DNA of 52,815 nt, taken from Gammaproteobacteria bacterium (lineage in GTDB: Bacteria; Pseudomonadota; Gammaproteobacteria; Steroidobacterales; Steroidobacteraceae). Location: positions 1 through 52,815 of the forward strand of contig JAQGOG010000155.1 of the NCBI GenBank assembly GCA_028293765.1. Direction: 5' to 3'. The notes beneath the pieces were generated by a model, which did no database searches, was not told where the DNA came from, and was given only the letters and a program-made list of their open reading frames with translations. This document shows positions 9,487 through 17,397 of this stretch, piece by piece (positions within the stretch are counted from its first letter, which is position 1; each line of letters starts with the position of its first letter). The translations under genes and the position numbers were made by a program.

Positions 9487-9534
9487 AAAGTGGCGCGCCC
9501 GGAGGGATTCGAACCCCCGACCCGCGGAGTAGAA
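9487..9534 (-). repeat. Duplicated tRNA-Arg 3' end (att-like direct repeat, distal copy)
   Basis: This 48-bp segment is identical to 10967-11014, which covers the 3' end of the intact tRNA-Arg(TCT) including CCA and the anticodon-side start. Identity stops abruptly after AGAA on one side and before AAAG on the other. The copy lacks the tRNA 5' half. The two copies frame a 1.48-kb unit holding only the Fic gene, the usual picture of attL/attR around an element integrated at a tRNA 3' end. Confidence 0.85.
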
Positions 9535-9589
9535 GTCTCTGGCGGCTCGCCGTGACGCCCTGAATCGCCCATTTCACGCAAACCAGCGG

Positions 9590-9635
9590 CTGATACGAAT
9601 ACCGCGTATATTCGCATCAGATTCTGATACGAATA
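9590..9635 (+). promoter_or_regulatory. Three-copy operator upstream of the Fic gene
   Basis: The 12-mer CTGATACGAATA occurs at 9590-9601 and 9624-9635, with an inverted copy TATTCGCATCAG (one mismatch) at 9609-9620. The repeats end 12 bp before the Fic start codon, so they overlap the likely promoter. The Fic protein carries a C-terminal winged-helix region that could bind them, which would make the gene self-regulated. That link is inference. Confidence 0.6.
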
Positions 9636-9647
9636 GACCCCTCAATC

Positions 9648-10823
9648 GTGTCGACCCCTCGGTATATCTGGCAGCTTTCCGACTGGCCCCATTGGCGATG
9701 GTCTCAGCCGGCCCTGGATGCTCCCCTTGCCACAGCACAGAGAAAGCAGGACTTTCTTGCTGGCCTTGCGCAGGCCCTCGATGCCGATCATCTGAATATG
9801 GCAATCGCGGAGCTCACTACTCGCGAAACGGTGTCAACTTCCGCCATAGAAGGCGTAACTCTCGATCCGGACGAGGTCATGTCATCCATTATGCGTCACC
9901 TGGGACTGGGGGCATCGCAGGAAAAGGAGGATCGGCTGAATGCGGCTGCCCGCGGGATGATCGATGTCCTCGCGGATAGTACGCAGAATCTCGGGCCGCT
10001 GACGCTGGAGCGACTATTCGCGTGGCATCACGCAATGTTCCCCTCCGGCCGATCTGGTCTGTCTTTAATCCTCGTCGGGATGCTTCGAGGCGAAGAGCCT
10101 ATGCAAGTCCTCTCCGGTCCCATTGGCCGTGAGCGCGTCCACTACGAAGCGCCGCCACGAGACCGGCTGGATACAGAAATGGACCGGTTTCTTGCATGGT
10201 TCGACGGGCCGCAAAAACTGAGCAACGCTCTGCGCGCCTGCCTCGCACATCTATGGTTCGAAACGCTCCATCCATTCGAGGATGGCAACGGTCGCCTCGG
10301 CAGGGCCATCTTCGACCTGGCGCTCGCCCAAGGAGCGAAATTCCACTCGGAACGGATCTCGCGCCTCTGGGCCGTGTCCCCTGTCCTTCTCAAACGCCGC
10401 AAAGACTATTACTCGCATCTCGAACGCGCGCAAAAGGGCGATCTCGATATCACGGACTGGCTGGTTTGGTCGGCAGGGACTGTTGAACAGGCTTGTAATG
10501 AAGCCCGCGCCTGCATCGAGCGCGTTGTGCAGATCTCTCATTTCTGGACCCGTAATCGCGAAGCGCCTCTGAGCCAACGACAGCGCCGCTTGATCGAGAT
10601 GGCACTCGCGCCCAACGACCCCGAGGATGGCTGGCTAACCGCAAAACGGGCCGCCAGACAGACCAAAGTAGGGCGCGTCACGGCGTCACGCGATCTCACA
10701 CGCCTCGAGGAGTTGGGTGTTATCGAAAGAGATCCCTCGGTCGCGGGCCGAAGCACGCGTTATCGAGTTCGCCTCGGCGACGCCAAGGCGCTTCGCCTGG
10801 TCGACGATCTGAAATGGGGCTGA
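9648..10823 (+). CDS. Fic family protein (AMPylator) with internal inhibitory motif and C-terminal winged helix
   Basis: A 391-residue Fic enzyme, a family that mostly transfers AMP from ATP to Ser, Thr or Tyr of target proteins. The complete active-site motif HPFEDGNGRLGR begins at His208. The inhibitory helix motif TSAIEG with Glu68 lies N-terminal, which is the self-inhibited class II arrangement. The N-terminus (YIWQLSDWPHWRW) matches the small domain common to this subgroup, and residues ~310-385 look like a winged helix-turn-helix (TAKRAARQTKVGRVTASRDL). Translation starts with GTG and I see no clear Shine-Dalgarno sequence. It is the only gene between the two tRNA-Arg repeats. It may be a housekeeping regulator or part of a toxin-like module; no antitoxin gene is adjacent. 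Confidence 0.9.
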   Translation: MSTPRYIWQLSDWPHWRWSQPALDAPLATAQRKQDFLAGLAQALDADHLNMAIAELTTRETVSTSAIEGVTLDPDEVMSSIMRHLGLGASQEKEDRLNAAARGMIDVLADSTQNLGPLTLERLFAWHHAMFPSGRSGLSLILVGMLRGEEPMQVLSGPIGRERVHYEAPPRDRLDTEMDRFLAWFDGPQKLSNALRACLAHLWFETLHPFEDGNGRLGRAIFDLALAQGAKFHSERISRLWAVSPVLLKRRKDYYSHLERAQKGDLDITDWLVWSAGTVEQACNEARACIERVVQISHFWTRNREAPLSQRQRRLIEMALAPNDPEDGWLTAKRAARQTKVGRVTASRDLTRLEELGVIERDPSVAGRSTRYRVRLGDAKALRLVDDLKWG

Positions 10824-10966
10824 TGAGCCCGCGCGATTTGACACATGCGACTGCGGCCGACGCCGTCCTGTCAGGCGGAGCGGGTCGTAGCCCCTGCGCC
10901 ACGCCCGCTCGTCGACCTCAGACATCAATACACCGCGATCTTCTAAGGTTCTGATTTAAAATCAGA

Positions 10967-11014
10967 AAGTGGCGCGCCCGGAGGGATTCGAACCCCCGAC
11001 CCGCGGAGTAGAAA
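10967..11014 (-). repeat. tRNA-Arg 3' end repeat, proximal copy (inside the intact tRNA gene)
   Basis: This is the partner of the 48-bp repeat at 9487-9534, perfectly matching and in the same orientation. It overlaps the 3' half of the working tRNA-Arg(TCT), which the integration left intact, as tRNA-targeting integrases normally do. No integrase gene is present between the copies. Confidence 0.85.
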
Positions 11015-11046
11015 TCCGCTGCTCTATCCCCTGAGCTACGGGCGCG
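10971..11046 (-). tRNA. tRNA-Arg(TCT)
   Basis: A 76-nt tRNA with encoded CCA. The acceptor GCGCCCG pairs with CGGGCGC, the D arm is AGCTCAGGGGATAGAGC, and the anticodon loop TTTCTAC gives TCT, reading AGA/AGG codons. The T arm is GGGGG-TTCGAAT-CCCTC. AGA is a rare codon in high-GC genomes, and this tRNA type is a common integration target. Confidence 0.96.
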
Positions 11047-11386
11047 ACGTTTTGGGAAGCAGGAGCGGCGAGAGTATACCGCGCGTCGTTTCGGGGCAGG
11101 CGCGCAGACGCGCTGCGGCGTGGGCACCCGAAATCAGGGCGCCCGAGGCCGGGCATGCGTCGCCGGGCATCTCCCGCAAACGGTGTCTGGCCGAGCGCCC
11201 CCGAGCGGCGGCATCTGGCCGGCAACCCCTGCGCGCCGCTCTTTGCAGCTGCACTTGGCGGGTCGTGCTGGATGCCCGCACTTGGCCGGTCGCGCGGGGC
11301 CGGTCGCACCTTATGCGGGTGGCTGCGCCCTGGCTCTTGCATAATTGGACGAATCGCTCCAATCGCCCCAACACAAGCGAGTCAGT
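11047..11386. other. Gap upstream of sixA
   Basis: No gene recognised; GC-rich DNA with short direct repeats (GGCCGGTCGC at about 11283 and 11298). The promoter of sixA should be near its right end. Confidence 0.45.
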
Positions 11387-11896
11387 ATGGATCTCCTGAT
11401 CGTCCGACACGCCATCGCCTTCGAGCGGGACCCAAAGCGCTGGCGAAACGATGGGGACCGTCCGTTATCGCCCGAAGGCATGGCCCGCGCGCGCAAAGCC
11501 GCGGCTGGACTCAAGCGCATCGTCGAGCGCCCTGTGTGTGTGCTGTCGAGTCCCTTGGTGCGAGCCAAGCAGACCGCCGTGATTCTCACCGAGTACGCCG
11601 GATGGCCAAAGGCCGTGGAGTGTCCCGAGCTGTCTCCCGAAGAATCGCCGGAAGCGGTGTTAGGCGTACTCGCCGCAAGGCAGGAGAAAGTGATCGCCAT
11701 CGTCGGCCATCAACCGGGGCTCGGGCGCCTCATAGGCACATGTCTCCCGGCGCGTCACGCCGGTGGCGTGAGCTCCGAAGCATTCGAGCTGAAGAAGATG
11801 GGTGTTGCGCTGCTCCGCTTCAGCGGCAAGCCTCGGGCCGGAGGAGCGACGCTGCACTGGCTCGTGCCGCCCCGGATCCTGCGCGCCGCAGATTAG
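11387..11896 (+). CDS. sixA: SixA-type phosphohistidine phosphatase
   Basis: A small histidine phosphatase of 169 residues that removes phosphate from phosphohistidine, in E. coli on the HPt domain of ArcB and on NPr. The catalytic arginine-histidine pair is at the N-terminus (LLIVRHA, His8), and the second catalytic His is in VGHQPGLG. The SSPLVRAKQTA segment holds a phosphate-binding Arg. The length fits the family. The ATG at 11387 is preferred over an upstream in-frame codon because the family text starts directly with MDLLIVRHA. It stands alone beside the converging efflux operon. Confidence 0.87.
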   Translation: MDLLIVRHAIAFERDPKRWRNDGDRPLSPEGMARARKAAAGLKRIVERPVCVLSSPLVRAKQTAVILTEYAGWPKAVECPELSPEESPEAVLGVLAARQEKVIAIVGHQPGLGRLIGTCLPARHAGGVSSEAFELKKMGVALLRFSGKPRAGGATLHWLVPPRILRAAD

Positions 11897-11919
11897 GGGG
11901 CACCTGTCGCAGCGCTCGC

Positions 11920-13512
11920 CTAGTGCGCCCCCGCCGCCGCCTCGGCCCCACCACCACCGTCACCCCTTATCGGGCGCGCGAACCAGATGAGAACGATGAG
12001 GGCCAGGAACAACAGCCCCGATACATAGAAGATGTCGTCGGCCGACAGCATGAAGGCCTGCTGGTCCACCAGCCGATTGATGAGCGCATAGCTCTGGTCC
12101 GTACCCATGCCACCCGCATTCAGATTCGCGAACGCCTGCGCGGCAACCGGATCACTCTGCGTCAGATGCTCGACCAGCTGCGCATGATGCAGGGTCGCGC
12201 GCCGATCCCACATCGTGGTGGTGATCGAAGTACCGAACGAGCCCGCCGTAATGCGCGCGAAGTTCATGAGGCCCGAGGCCGCCGGAATACGGTCCGGTGC
12301 CAACCCGGACAGCCCCAGCGCGATCAGCGGAATGAAGAACGTGGCCATGGCGATGCCCTGGATGAGCGTAGGCACCAGCAGAACGCCGATCGTCGCGTCG
12401 GTGTTGAAATGCGCCCGCATGAACAGAACGATGGCGAAGACTACGAACGCGAAGGTCACGAAGACGCGCGGATCGACTTTGTGCGACAGCCTGCCGACAA
12501 TCGGCGTGGCAAAAATCGCGAGCAGCCCTACTGGCGCAAGCACCAGGCCAGCCAGTGTCGCCGTGTAACCCATGTACTGCTGCAGCCATAAAGGCAGCAG
12601 CACGACGTTGCCGAAGAACAGGCCGTAGGCAAGCAGCATCGCGACCGTGCTGACGGTGAAATTTCGCCCCTTGAACAGTGTCAGGTCCACGATCGGGTGC
12701 TCTTCGGTGAGCTCCCACACCAGGAACAGCGCGAACCCGACTACGGCGACGACGGCAAGCAGCACGATCTGTCCTGAGTTGAACCAGTCCAGATCCTTGC
12801 CCTTGTCGAGCAGCACCTGCAGCGCGCCCACCCAGATCACCAGCAGGCCCAGACCAACGCCGTCGATCGGAATTTTCGCCGTGGCCGTTTCCCGCTTGCG
12901 GTAGATCGTCCACGTGGCGATCCCCGCGACGACGCCGACCGGGATGTTGATATAGAAAATCCAGGGCCATGCAATGTTGTCCGTGATCCAGCCGCCGAGG
13001 ACGGGCCCTACTACGGGAGCCACCAGCGTCGTGATGGACCACATTCCCAGCGCGGTCCCCGATTTGGCCTTCGGATAGCTCGACAGCAGAAGCGCCTGCG
13101 ACAGGGGAATCATCGGCCCGGCGACCGCACCCTGCAGCACACGAAAGAGAATCAGCAGCCCGATATTCGGCGCGAGCGCGCACAGAAAGGAGGCGATGAC
13201 GAACAAGACCACGGAGGACATGAACAGCCTCACCTGTCCGAACCGCCGCGTCAGCCATCCCGTCAAGGGCAGGGAGATCGCATTCGCGACGCCGAACGAG
13301 GTGATGACCCAGGTACCCTGATCCGGCGAGACGCCGAGATCGCCCGCGATGGCAGGCAGCGACACGTTCGCAATCGACGTGTCGAGAACGTTCATGAAGA
13401 CCGCCAGCGACAGCGCTACGGTGCCGATCGCCAGTGTCGTGCCGCTCAGCGGCGCCAGCTCCCCCGGTCGCGCCGGGGGAGCCGTGTTGTCAGCGGTCTT
13501 GACGTCAGGCAT
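11920..13512 (-). CDS. emrB: EmrB/QacA-type 14-helix drug exporter
   Basis: An inner-membrane major facilitator of the DHA2 family (530 residues, 14 predicted helices) that exports hydrophobic drugs by proton antiport. It shows the family motif C equivalent LGMWSITTLVAPVVGPVLGGW, motif A-like TRRFGQV, and FMNVLDTSIANVSLPAIAG in helix 1 with the DHA2-typical Asp. The long final periplasmic loop and last helix precede a Gly/Ala-rich tail. It begins 26 bp after the stop of the membrane-fusion partner, so it is the last gene of the marR-emrA-emrB operon. It needs an outer-membrane channel, which is not encoded here. Confidence 0.93.
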   Translation of the reverse strand: MPDVKTADNTAPPARPGELAPLSGTTLAIGTVALSLAVFMNVLDTSIANVSLPAIAGDLGVSPDQGTWVITSFGVANAISLPLTGWLTRRFGQVRLFMSSVVLFVIASFLCALAPNIGLLILFRVLQGAVAGPMIPLSQALLLSSYPKAKSGTALGMWSITTLVAPVVGPVLGGWITDNIAWPWIFYINIPVGVVAGIATWTIYRKRETATAKIPIDGVGLGLLVIWVGALQVLLDKGKDLDWFNSGQIVLLAVVAVVGFALFLVWELTEEHPIVDLTLFKGRNFTVSTVAMLLAYGLFFGNVVLLPLWLQQYMGYTATLAGLVLAPVGLLAIFATPIVGRLSHKVDPRVFVTFAFVVFAIVLFMRAHFNTDATIGVLLVPTLIQGIAMATFFIPLIALGLSGLAPDRIPAASGLMNFARITAGSFGTSITTTMWDRRATLHHAQLVEHLTQSDPVAAQAFANLNAGGMGTDQSYALINRLVDQQAFMLSADDIFYVSGLLFLALIVLIWFARPIRGDGGGGAEAAAGAH

Positions 13513-13538
13513 GTTCGTCGAATCTCTTCTTCAGACGG

Positions 13539-14834
13539 TCACTTTCCCATGCCCGGCGTCAGGGACGACCGCGCCGCCGTGGCCGCAACGCTCGCAAGCC
13601 GGTTGGACGGTGCGGTGGCCAGCAACTTTCGATTCGGAGCCGGCTGCACGCCGGGCGCAACCGCGCCCGCATCGTTCGCGGCAATAATCGCCTGTACCCG
13701 CGAGTCCGCCGACTCATCCGTTGAGTGGAACACATCGGTGGAATAACTTACGGCGCGGTTCGCGAGTTGCGGCAAGCGAGCCCCGTCGCCATCCCGAACA
13801 TTCACCTCGGCCTTCATGGTAAGCCCGATCTGCAACGGATTCGCCGCGACCTCCCGGGGATCGAGAGCGATGCGCACCGGCACACGCTGCACGATCTTGA
13901 TCCAGTTGCCCGTGGCGTTCTGGGCCGGCAGCAGCGAGAAAGCCGAGCCCGTGCCGGCTCCGAAACCGGCCACCTTGCCATGATAATGGATGCTGTTGCC
14001 GTAAAGATCGGCTGTCAGGGTGACCGGCTGACCCACCCGCATACCCGCGAGCTGCGGCTCCTTGAAGTTGGCATCCACCCAGACCTGGTCGAGCGGAACG
14101 ACGGCCATCAGCGGGGCGCCGGGGCTCACGCGCTGACCCAGTTGCACGTTGCGCCGGGCGACGAAGCCGGAGACGGGAGCGGGCAACACGGTACGAGCGT
14201 AAGTCAGATATGCGTTACGCACGGCCGCCGCAGCGTTGCGCACATCCGGGTGATCTTCAAGTGTGGTGTGGTCGGTACGTGCACGGTTTCCAACGAGCTG
14301 CTGCTGTGCTGCCAACAAGCCACTCTGGGCAGCTTTCACGGCATCCCGCGCATGCTGCAACTCCTCGCCGGAAACAGCACCCGATGTGGCGAGCTGCGCG
14401 CGGCGCGCGAGATCGTTCTGCGCCGCGGCGAGATCCGTCCGCCGAATGTCGACGGCCGCCTGCAGTTGCGCTGTAGTCGCAAACAGGTTCCGCACCTCTC
14501 GAACTGACCTCGCCAATTGCGCTTCGGCTTGATCGAGCGCCACTTTGGCGTCCGCCTGGTCGAGGCGCACGAGCGGCTGACCCGATTTCACGAACTGCGT
14601 GTCGTCGGCTCCGATCGAAACGACTGTCCCCGAAATCTGCGGCGTGATCTGCACGACGTTGCCGTTGACGTAAGCGTCGTCGGTCGACTGGGAGTAACGC
14701 AACACCTTTGCCCAATAGACGCCGTATGCAATTCCGACAGCAAGGAATGCACTGACCATGATGGTGAGCCAAAGCCCTCGCCGGCTCTTGAGGAAAGAGC
14801 TTCTGGGCGCGGCGGTCTGTGTGTTCATCGTCAT
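13539..14834 (-). CDS. emrA: EmrA-type membrane fusion (periplasmic adaptor) protein
   Basis: A 431-residue HlyD-family adaptor that bridges EmrB to an outer-membrane channel. A single N-terminal membrane helix (~residues 18-38) is followed by the biotinyl-lipoyl segment (QITPQISGTVVSIGADD), a long coiled-coil hairpin (~85-200, Ala/Gln-rich), the second lipoyl half (LPAPVSGFVARRNVQLGQRV) and beta-barrel segments. The C-terminal ~90 residues are less conserved and Ala-rich. The first ATG sits very close to its GAGG; the ATG two codons later (14828) has better spacing and may be the true start. Confidence 0.92.
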   Translation of the reverse strand: MTMNTQTAAPRSSFLKSRRGLWLTIMVSAFLAVGIAYGVYWAKVLRYSQSTDDAYVNGNVVQITPQISGTVVSIGADDTQFVKSGQPLVRLDQADAKVALDQAEAQLARSVREVRNLFATTAQLQAAVDIRRTDLAAAQNDLARRAQLATSGAVSGEELQHARDAVKAAQSGLLAAQQQLVGNRARTDHTTLEDHPDVRNAAAAVRNAYLTYARTVLPAPVSGFVARRNVQLGQRVSPGAPLMAVVPLDQVWVDANFKEPQLAGMRVGQPVTLTADLYGNSIHYHGKVAGFGAGTGSAFSLLPAQNATGNWIKIVQRVPVRIALDPREVAANPLQIGLTMKAEVNVRDGDGARLPQLANRAVSYSTDVFHSTDESADSRVQAIIAANDAGAVAPGVQPAPNRKLLATAPSNRLASVAATAARSSLTPGMGK

Positions 14835-14868
14835 CCTCGTTTCCCTTCGGGGGATCCTGCCATGGCGG

Positions 14869-14886
14869 TTAATGCCTAGGCAAACA
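14869..14886. promoter_or_regulatory. Candidate MarR operator between marR and emrA
   Basis: The perfect palindrome TGCCTAGGCA (core GCCTAGGC at 14874-14881) lies between the marR stop and the emrA start. The same core is inside the marR promoter at 15409-15416. Two copies flanking the regulator gene point to MarR binding and to separate control of the pump genes. Confidence 0.7.
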
Positions 14887-14900
14887 TCAAGTCCAAAAAA

Positions 14901-15368
14901 TCAGACGCCGTTCTCGAGCATACGAGTGAGGTAGCCTTCCAGCTGCCGGGCTTCCGTCTGCGTGAAGCCGCGCAAAAACCGATTCAAGACCCCCATCGAG
15001 ATCTCGCGCATCCGGGGGTACGCCCGACTGCCCTCTTCGGTGAGCTCGAGATAAACCATGCGACGATCCTCGCAGCAGCGATTGCGGCGAATGAGACCCT
15101 TGGTTTCCAGGCGATCGATCATTCGCGTCATGGCGCCGGCGTCATACGAGATCCCTCTGCAGAGATCCGATGCCGACTTAGGGGTGTCCGCCAGCGCAAG
15201 CGTCGCAATGATGATGAACTGCGCCGAGCTGATGTCGAGCGCTGCAAGACTCTGATCGGCCTCGAGTTCCTTATCGAGCGCGGCAAGCATCTCTGTACGC
15301 ACGCGGTTCAGCAGTTGACCGACGCCCTTGCGGGGCTGGTATGTCTCGATGTCGTAGACCGTTGCCAA
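14901..15368 (-). CDS. MarR-family repressor of the EmrAB pump
   Basis: A 155-residue winged-helix regulator of the MarR/EmrR type; such proteins repress efflux genes and release DNA on binding phenolic or hydrophobic ligands. The recognition region reads SASDLCRGISYDAGAMTRMI, followed by the wing RNRCCEDRRMVYLELTEEG. The start chosen is TTG at 15368, preceded by GGAG at 7 nt. A longer frame beginning at 15401 is rejected because that codon overlaps the -10 box of the promoter. It is the first gene of the marR-emrA-emrB operon and probably represses itself. Confidence 0.92.
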   Translation of the reverse strand: MATVYDIETYQPRKGVGQLLNRVRTEMLAALDKELEADQSLAALDISSAQFIIIATLALADTPKSASDLCRGISYDAGAMTRMIDRLETKGLIRRNRCCEDRRMVYLELTEEGSRAYPRMREISMGVLNRFLRGFTQTEARQLEGYLTRMLENGV

Positions 15369-15399
15369 GCTCGTGCTCCAGTATGGCGGAACGAGTGGC

Positions 15400-15428
15400 A
15401 ATATAGTTGCCTAGGCTGTATTTGTCAA
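15400..15428 (-). promoter_or_regulatory. marR promoter with operator inside the spacer
   Basis: On the minus strand TTGACA (15428-15423) and TATATT (15405-15400) are separated by exactly 17 bp, a near-ideal sigma-70 promoter. The core GCCTAGGC sits inside the spacer, where a bound repressor would block polymerase. A short hairpin (AAGGCA/TGCCTT) from the preceding btaB stop overlaps its upstream side. Confidence 0.85.
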
Positions 15429-15441
15429 GGCATTGTCTGCC

Positions 15442-16173
15442 TTAGCAGCTCTTGCGCCCAATGAACAGGTAATAAGGAACGCTCATGCCGGGAAGATACG
15501 GCATCGCGCCCTCCCGCTCCAGGCGGATAGATTCGGGCATCGCGTCGGTGAGCGCTTCCAGGTGCTGCGGCGCCAGCATCACGCCGTCGTGGGCGAACCA
15601 ACGGCGCCAGAACCACCGCTCCCAAGCGGCGTGCCGAACAAAACCTGGGCGCGGCCTGGCGGCCGACACGTAGAAGTCTACGACGCCGAGCATTCCGCCC
15701 GGCTTGAGCATCAGTAGAGCATTCGCGAGCGCAGCCCGCCAGTCCTCGACCATCGTGAGGGCGTAGGAAAAGAAGACGCAGTCGACCGGTTCTTGCGGGC
15801 GGAAGCGCGTGACGTCCGCTTCGACGAGTTCAACATTCCCGTGGCGCTTGGCGCGTGGGTGCGCCTGCGCGAGCAGAGCCGGACAAAGGTCGACGAGAGT
15901 GTAGCGTTGCAACCTCTCCAGGCCCGTGCCGAACCGATCGATGTTGGAACCTGTGCCGCCGCCCAACTCGACCACGGTTCCACCCGCTGGAATCGCCAGT
16001 CGCTCGATGAGCTCCGAACGCCCGTGCAGAAGGCGTTCGCGAAAGGCGTCATAGCGACTCGCCTGCGGTGCATAGAACGCTTGCAGGCGTTCCGCGGCGC
16101 TGCCTACGCGCGGCTGGCCTCGCAGCATCTGCCACAAGACGCGCGAATCTGCGAGCAGGTCACGCGGGGACAT
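15442..16173 (-). CDS. btaB: BtaB-type N-methyltransferase of betaine lipid synthesis
   Basis: A 243-residue SAM-dependent methyltransferase; BtaB methylates the amino group of diacylglycerylhomoserine three times to give the betaine lipid DGTS. The SAM-binding motif is VVELGGGTGSNIDRFG, followed by an acidic residue at the end of strand 2 (YTLVDLCPALLAQA) and the LLMLKPGGMLGVVDFY segment. The ATG at 16173 lies inside the last codons of btaA (14-bp overlap), so the two are translationally coupled; an upstream in-frame ATG (16227) would overlap further and is less likely. Function is assigned from family resemblance plus the coupling to btaA. Confidence 0.87.
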   Translation of the reverse strand: MSPRDLLADSRVLWQMLRGQPRVGSAAERLQAFYAPQASRYDAFRERLLHGRSELIERLAIPAGGTVVELGGGTGSNIDRFGTGLERLQRYTLVDLCPALLAQAHPRAKRHGNVELVEADVTRFRPQEPVDCVFFSYALTMVEDWRAALANALLMLKPGGMLGVVDFYVSAARPRPGFVRHAAWERWFWRRWFAHDGVMLAPQHLEALTDAMPESIRLEREGAMPYLPGMSVPYYLFIGRKSC

Positions 16174-17383
16174 CGCAAATATGGAACCCAGCGTAAGTGT
16201 GTACACGATCCTGACGAGTGAGTTCACGAGCCAGATTCTCGTGGAACGACAGATGCTCAGTCAGGCGAACGCCGTCCACGCAGATCGTCTCCAGATAATG
16301 TGGACGTGCATGAGCGCTGCGAAAGATGACGCGGGCCCGTGGGGCAGCGTGTGCAAGTATTTCACGCCACTCCTCGACCAGAGCCTGGGGATAGTGGCTC
16401 GCCATCCAGTCCATGTGATCTAGTAGCACGAACTTCGAGATCTGCTCGTCGGACCCGCGCAGGAAATCTGTGACCGTAGACGTGTGTGGAACGATTCTGT
16501 CGACGAGGCCGCCTTTGAGCAGGGCGAAGTTCTCTTCTCGCAGATATTCGGGACAGCAGGAGTGCGTGTAGCGACCGTGAAGATAGAGGCGCCAGAAATA
16601 GTTGCTCCAGATCGGCAGTTGGCGGAGAACATATTCGAGTGACTCGCGCACGTACCCCGCAACGCCGCCAGCGTGCTGGGCCTCGATCTCGCGGCGTTGG
16701 GGATGCGGCACACCGAGCAGGCTCAGTGTGAACTGGCGAGACAGCGCCCAGCGCATCGTAGGCCCCCACATTTCGGGTGCGACGCGCTCGTCGTAAATTG
16801 TCCGCTGCTCCTCGAGAGAGCTTGCTCCAAACAGTGCGCGTACATGAGCAGCGAGTCGCGGTCGCAGGGCGAGGTAGCCCTTGAACGCGCACGCCACGAG
16901 GCCCGACAGGCCGTGAAAATAAAAGCTGCCCCGTTTGCTGGCAAACCAGTCGAGCCGCCGGTCCCAGTAATCACGGGCGAAATCCGAAAGTTGGCCGCGC
17001 AGACGGCGGCCATACAGGTCGCGGAATTCCGGGTGAAAACCGTCACCGAAGACGCTGAAGAAATCGTCGAACTCGAGGCCGCGGACCGCCGCGAGCTTCA
17101 GTTCCAGCAGAGCAGTCTGGCGCGGATTCGCGTCGACCGCATGAATGCGTTTGGGCGCGAGCAGCGCGTAGTCGAGCGCGTTGCAGCCCGCGCTGGTGAT
17201 GACCAGCAGCACGTCATCCGGCCTGAGATTGACCGCCTGTCGATCGACCGCGGGATCCTCCCAGCAGGTGTTATAGACAAGAGAGGTCGCGTAGAGAGTC
17301 CGAAAGAGGCGCTCGTCGAGCCGATCAGACAATGTCGATGTGTTTTGCAACGTTCCGTCACGGCACAGAATTTCTCCGTGCAC
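16160..17383 (-). CDS. btaA: BtaA-type SAM:diacylglycerol 3-amino-3-carboxypropyltransferase
   Basis: A 407-residue protein of the DUF3419/BtaA family, which moves the aminocarboxypropyl group of SAM onto diacylglycerol to form diacylglycerylhomoserine. The family signature is clear at residues ~35-90: SLVYNTCWEDPAVDR, then DDVLLVITSAGCNALDYALL and IHAVDANPRQTALLELK. The C-terminal half contains FVLLDHMDWM and the VIFRSAH motif typical of the family. Translation is drawn from GTG at 17383, but a TTG 12 codons later is possible because conservation starts near DRLDERLF. A candidate Pho box lies just upstream. The product replaces phospholipid when phosphate is short in bacteria where it has been studied. 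Confidence 0.9.
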   Translation of the reverse strand: MHGEILCRDGTLQNTSTLSDRLDERLFRTLYATSLVYNTCWEDPAVDRQAVNLRPDDVLLVITSAGCNALDYALLAPKRIHAVDANPRQTALLELKLAAVRGLEFDDFFSVFGDGFHPEFRDLYGRRLRGQLSDFARDYWDRRLDWFASKRGSFYFHGLSGLVACAFKGYLALRPRLAAHVRALFGASSLEEQRTIYDERVAPEMWGPTMRWALSRQFTLSLLGVPHPQRREIEAQHAGGVAGYVRESLEYVLRQLPIWSNYFWRLYLHGRYTHSCCPEYLREENFALLKGGLVDRIVPHTSTVTDFLRGSDEQISKFVLLDHMDWMASHYPQALVEEWREILAHAAPRARVIFRSAHARPHYLETICVDGVRLTEHLSFHENLARELTRQDRVHTYAGFHICDVPA

Positions 17384-17397
17384 GGTAACGCCCTGCG

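Noticed and set aside
9491..9534. A second tRNA-Arg gene
   Set aside because: Only the 3' half is present; there is no D arm or 5' acceptor strand, so it is a duplicated end and not a tRNA.
11155..12591. A 478-codon plus-strand frame over sixA and emrB
   Set aside because: Arg-rich text without family resemblance, overlapping two well-supported genes.
15369..15401. N-terminal extension of the MarR protein
   Set aside because: The extended start codon overlaps the -10 box of the promoter, so it cannot be in the main transcript.
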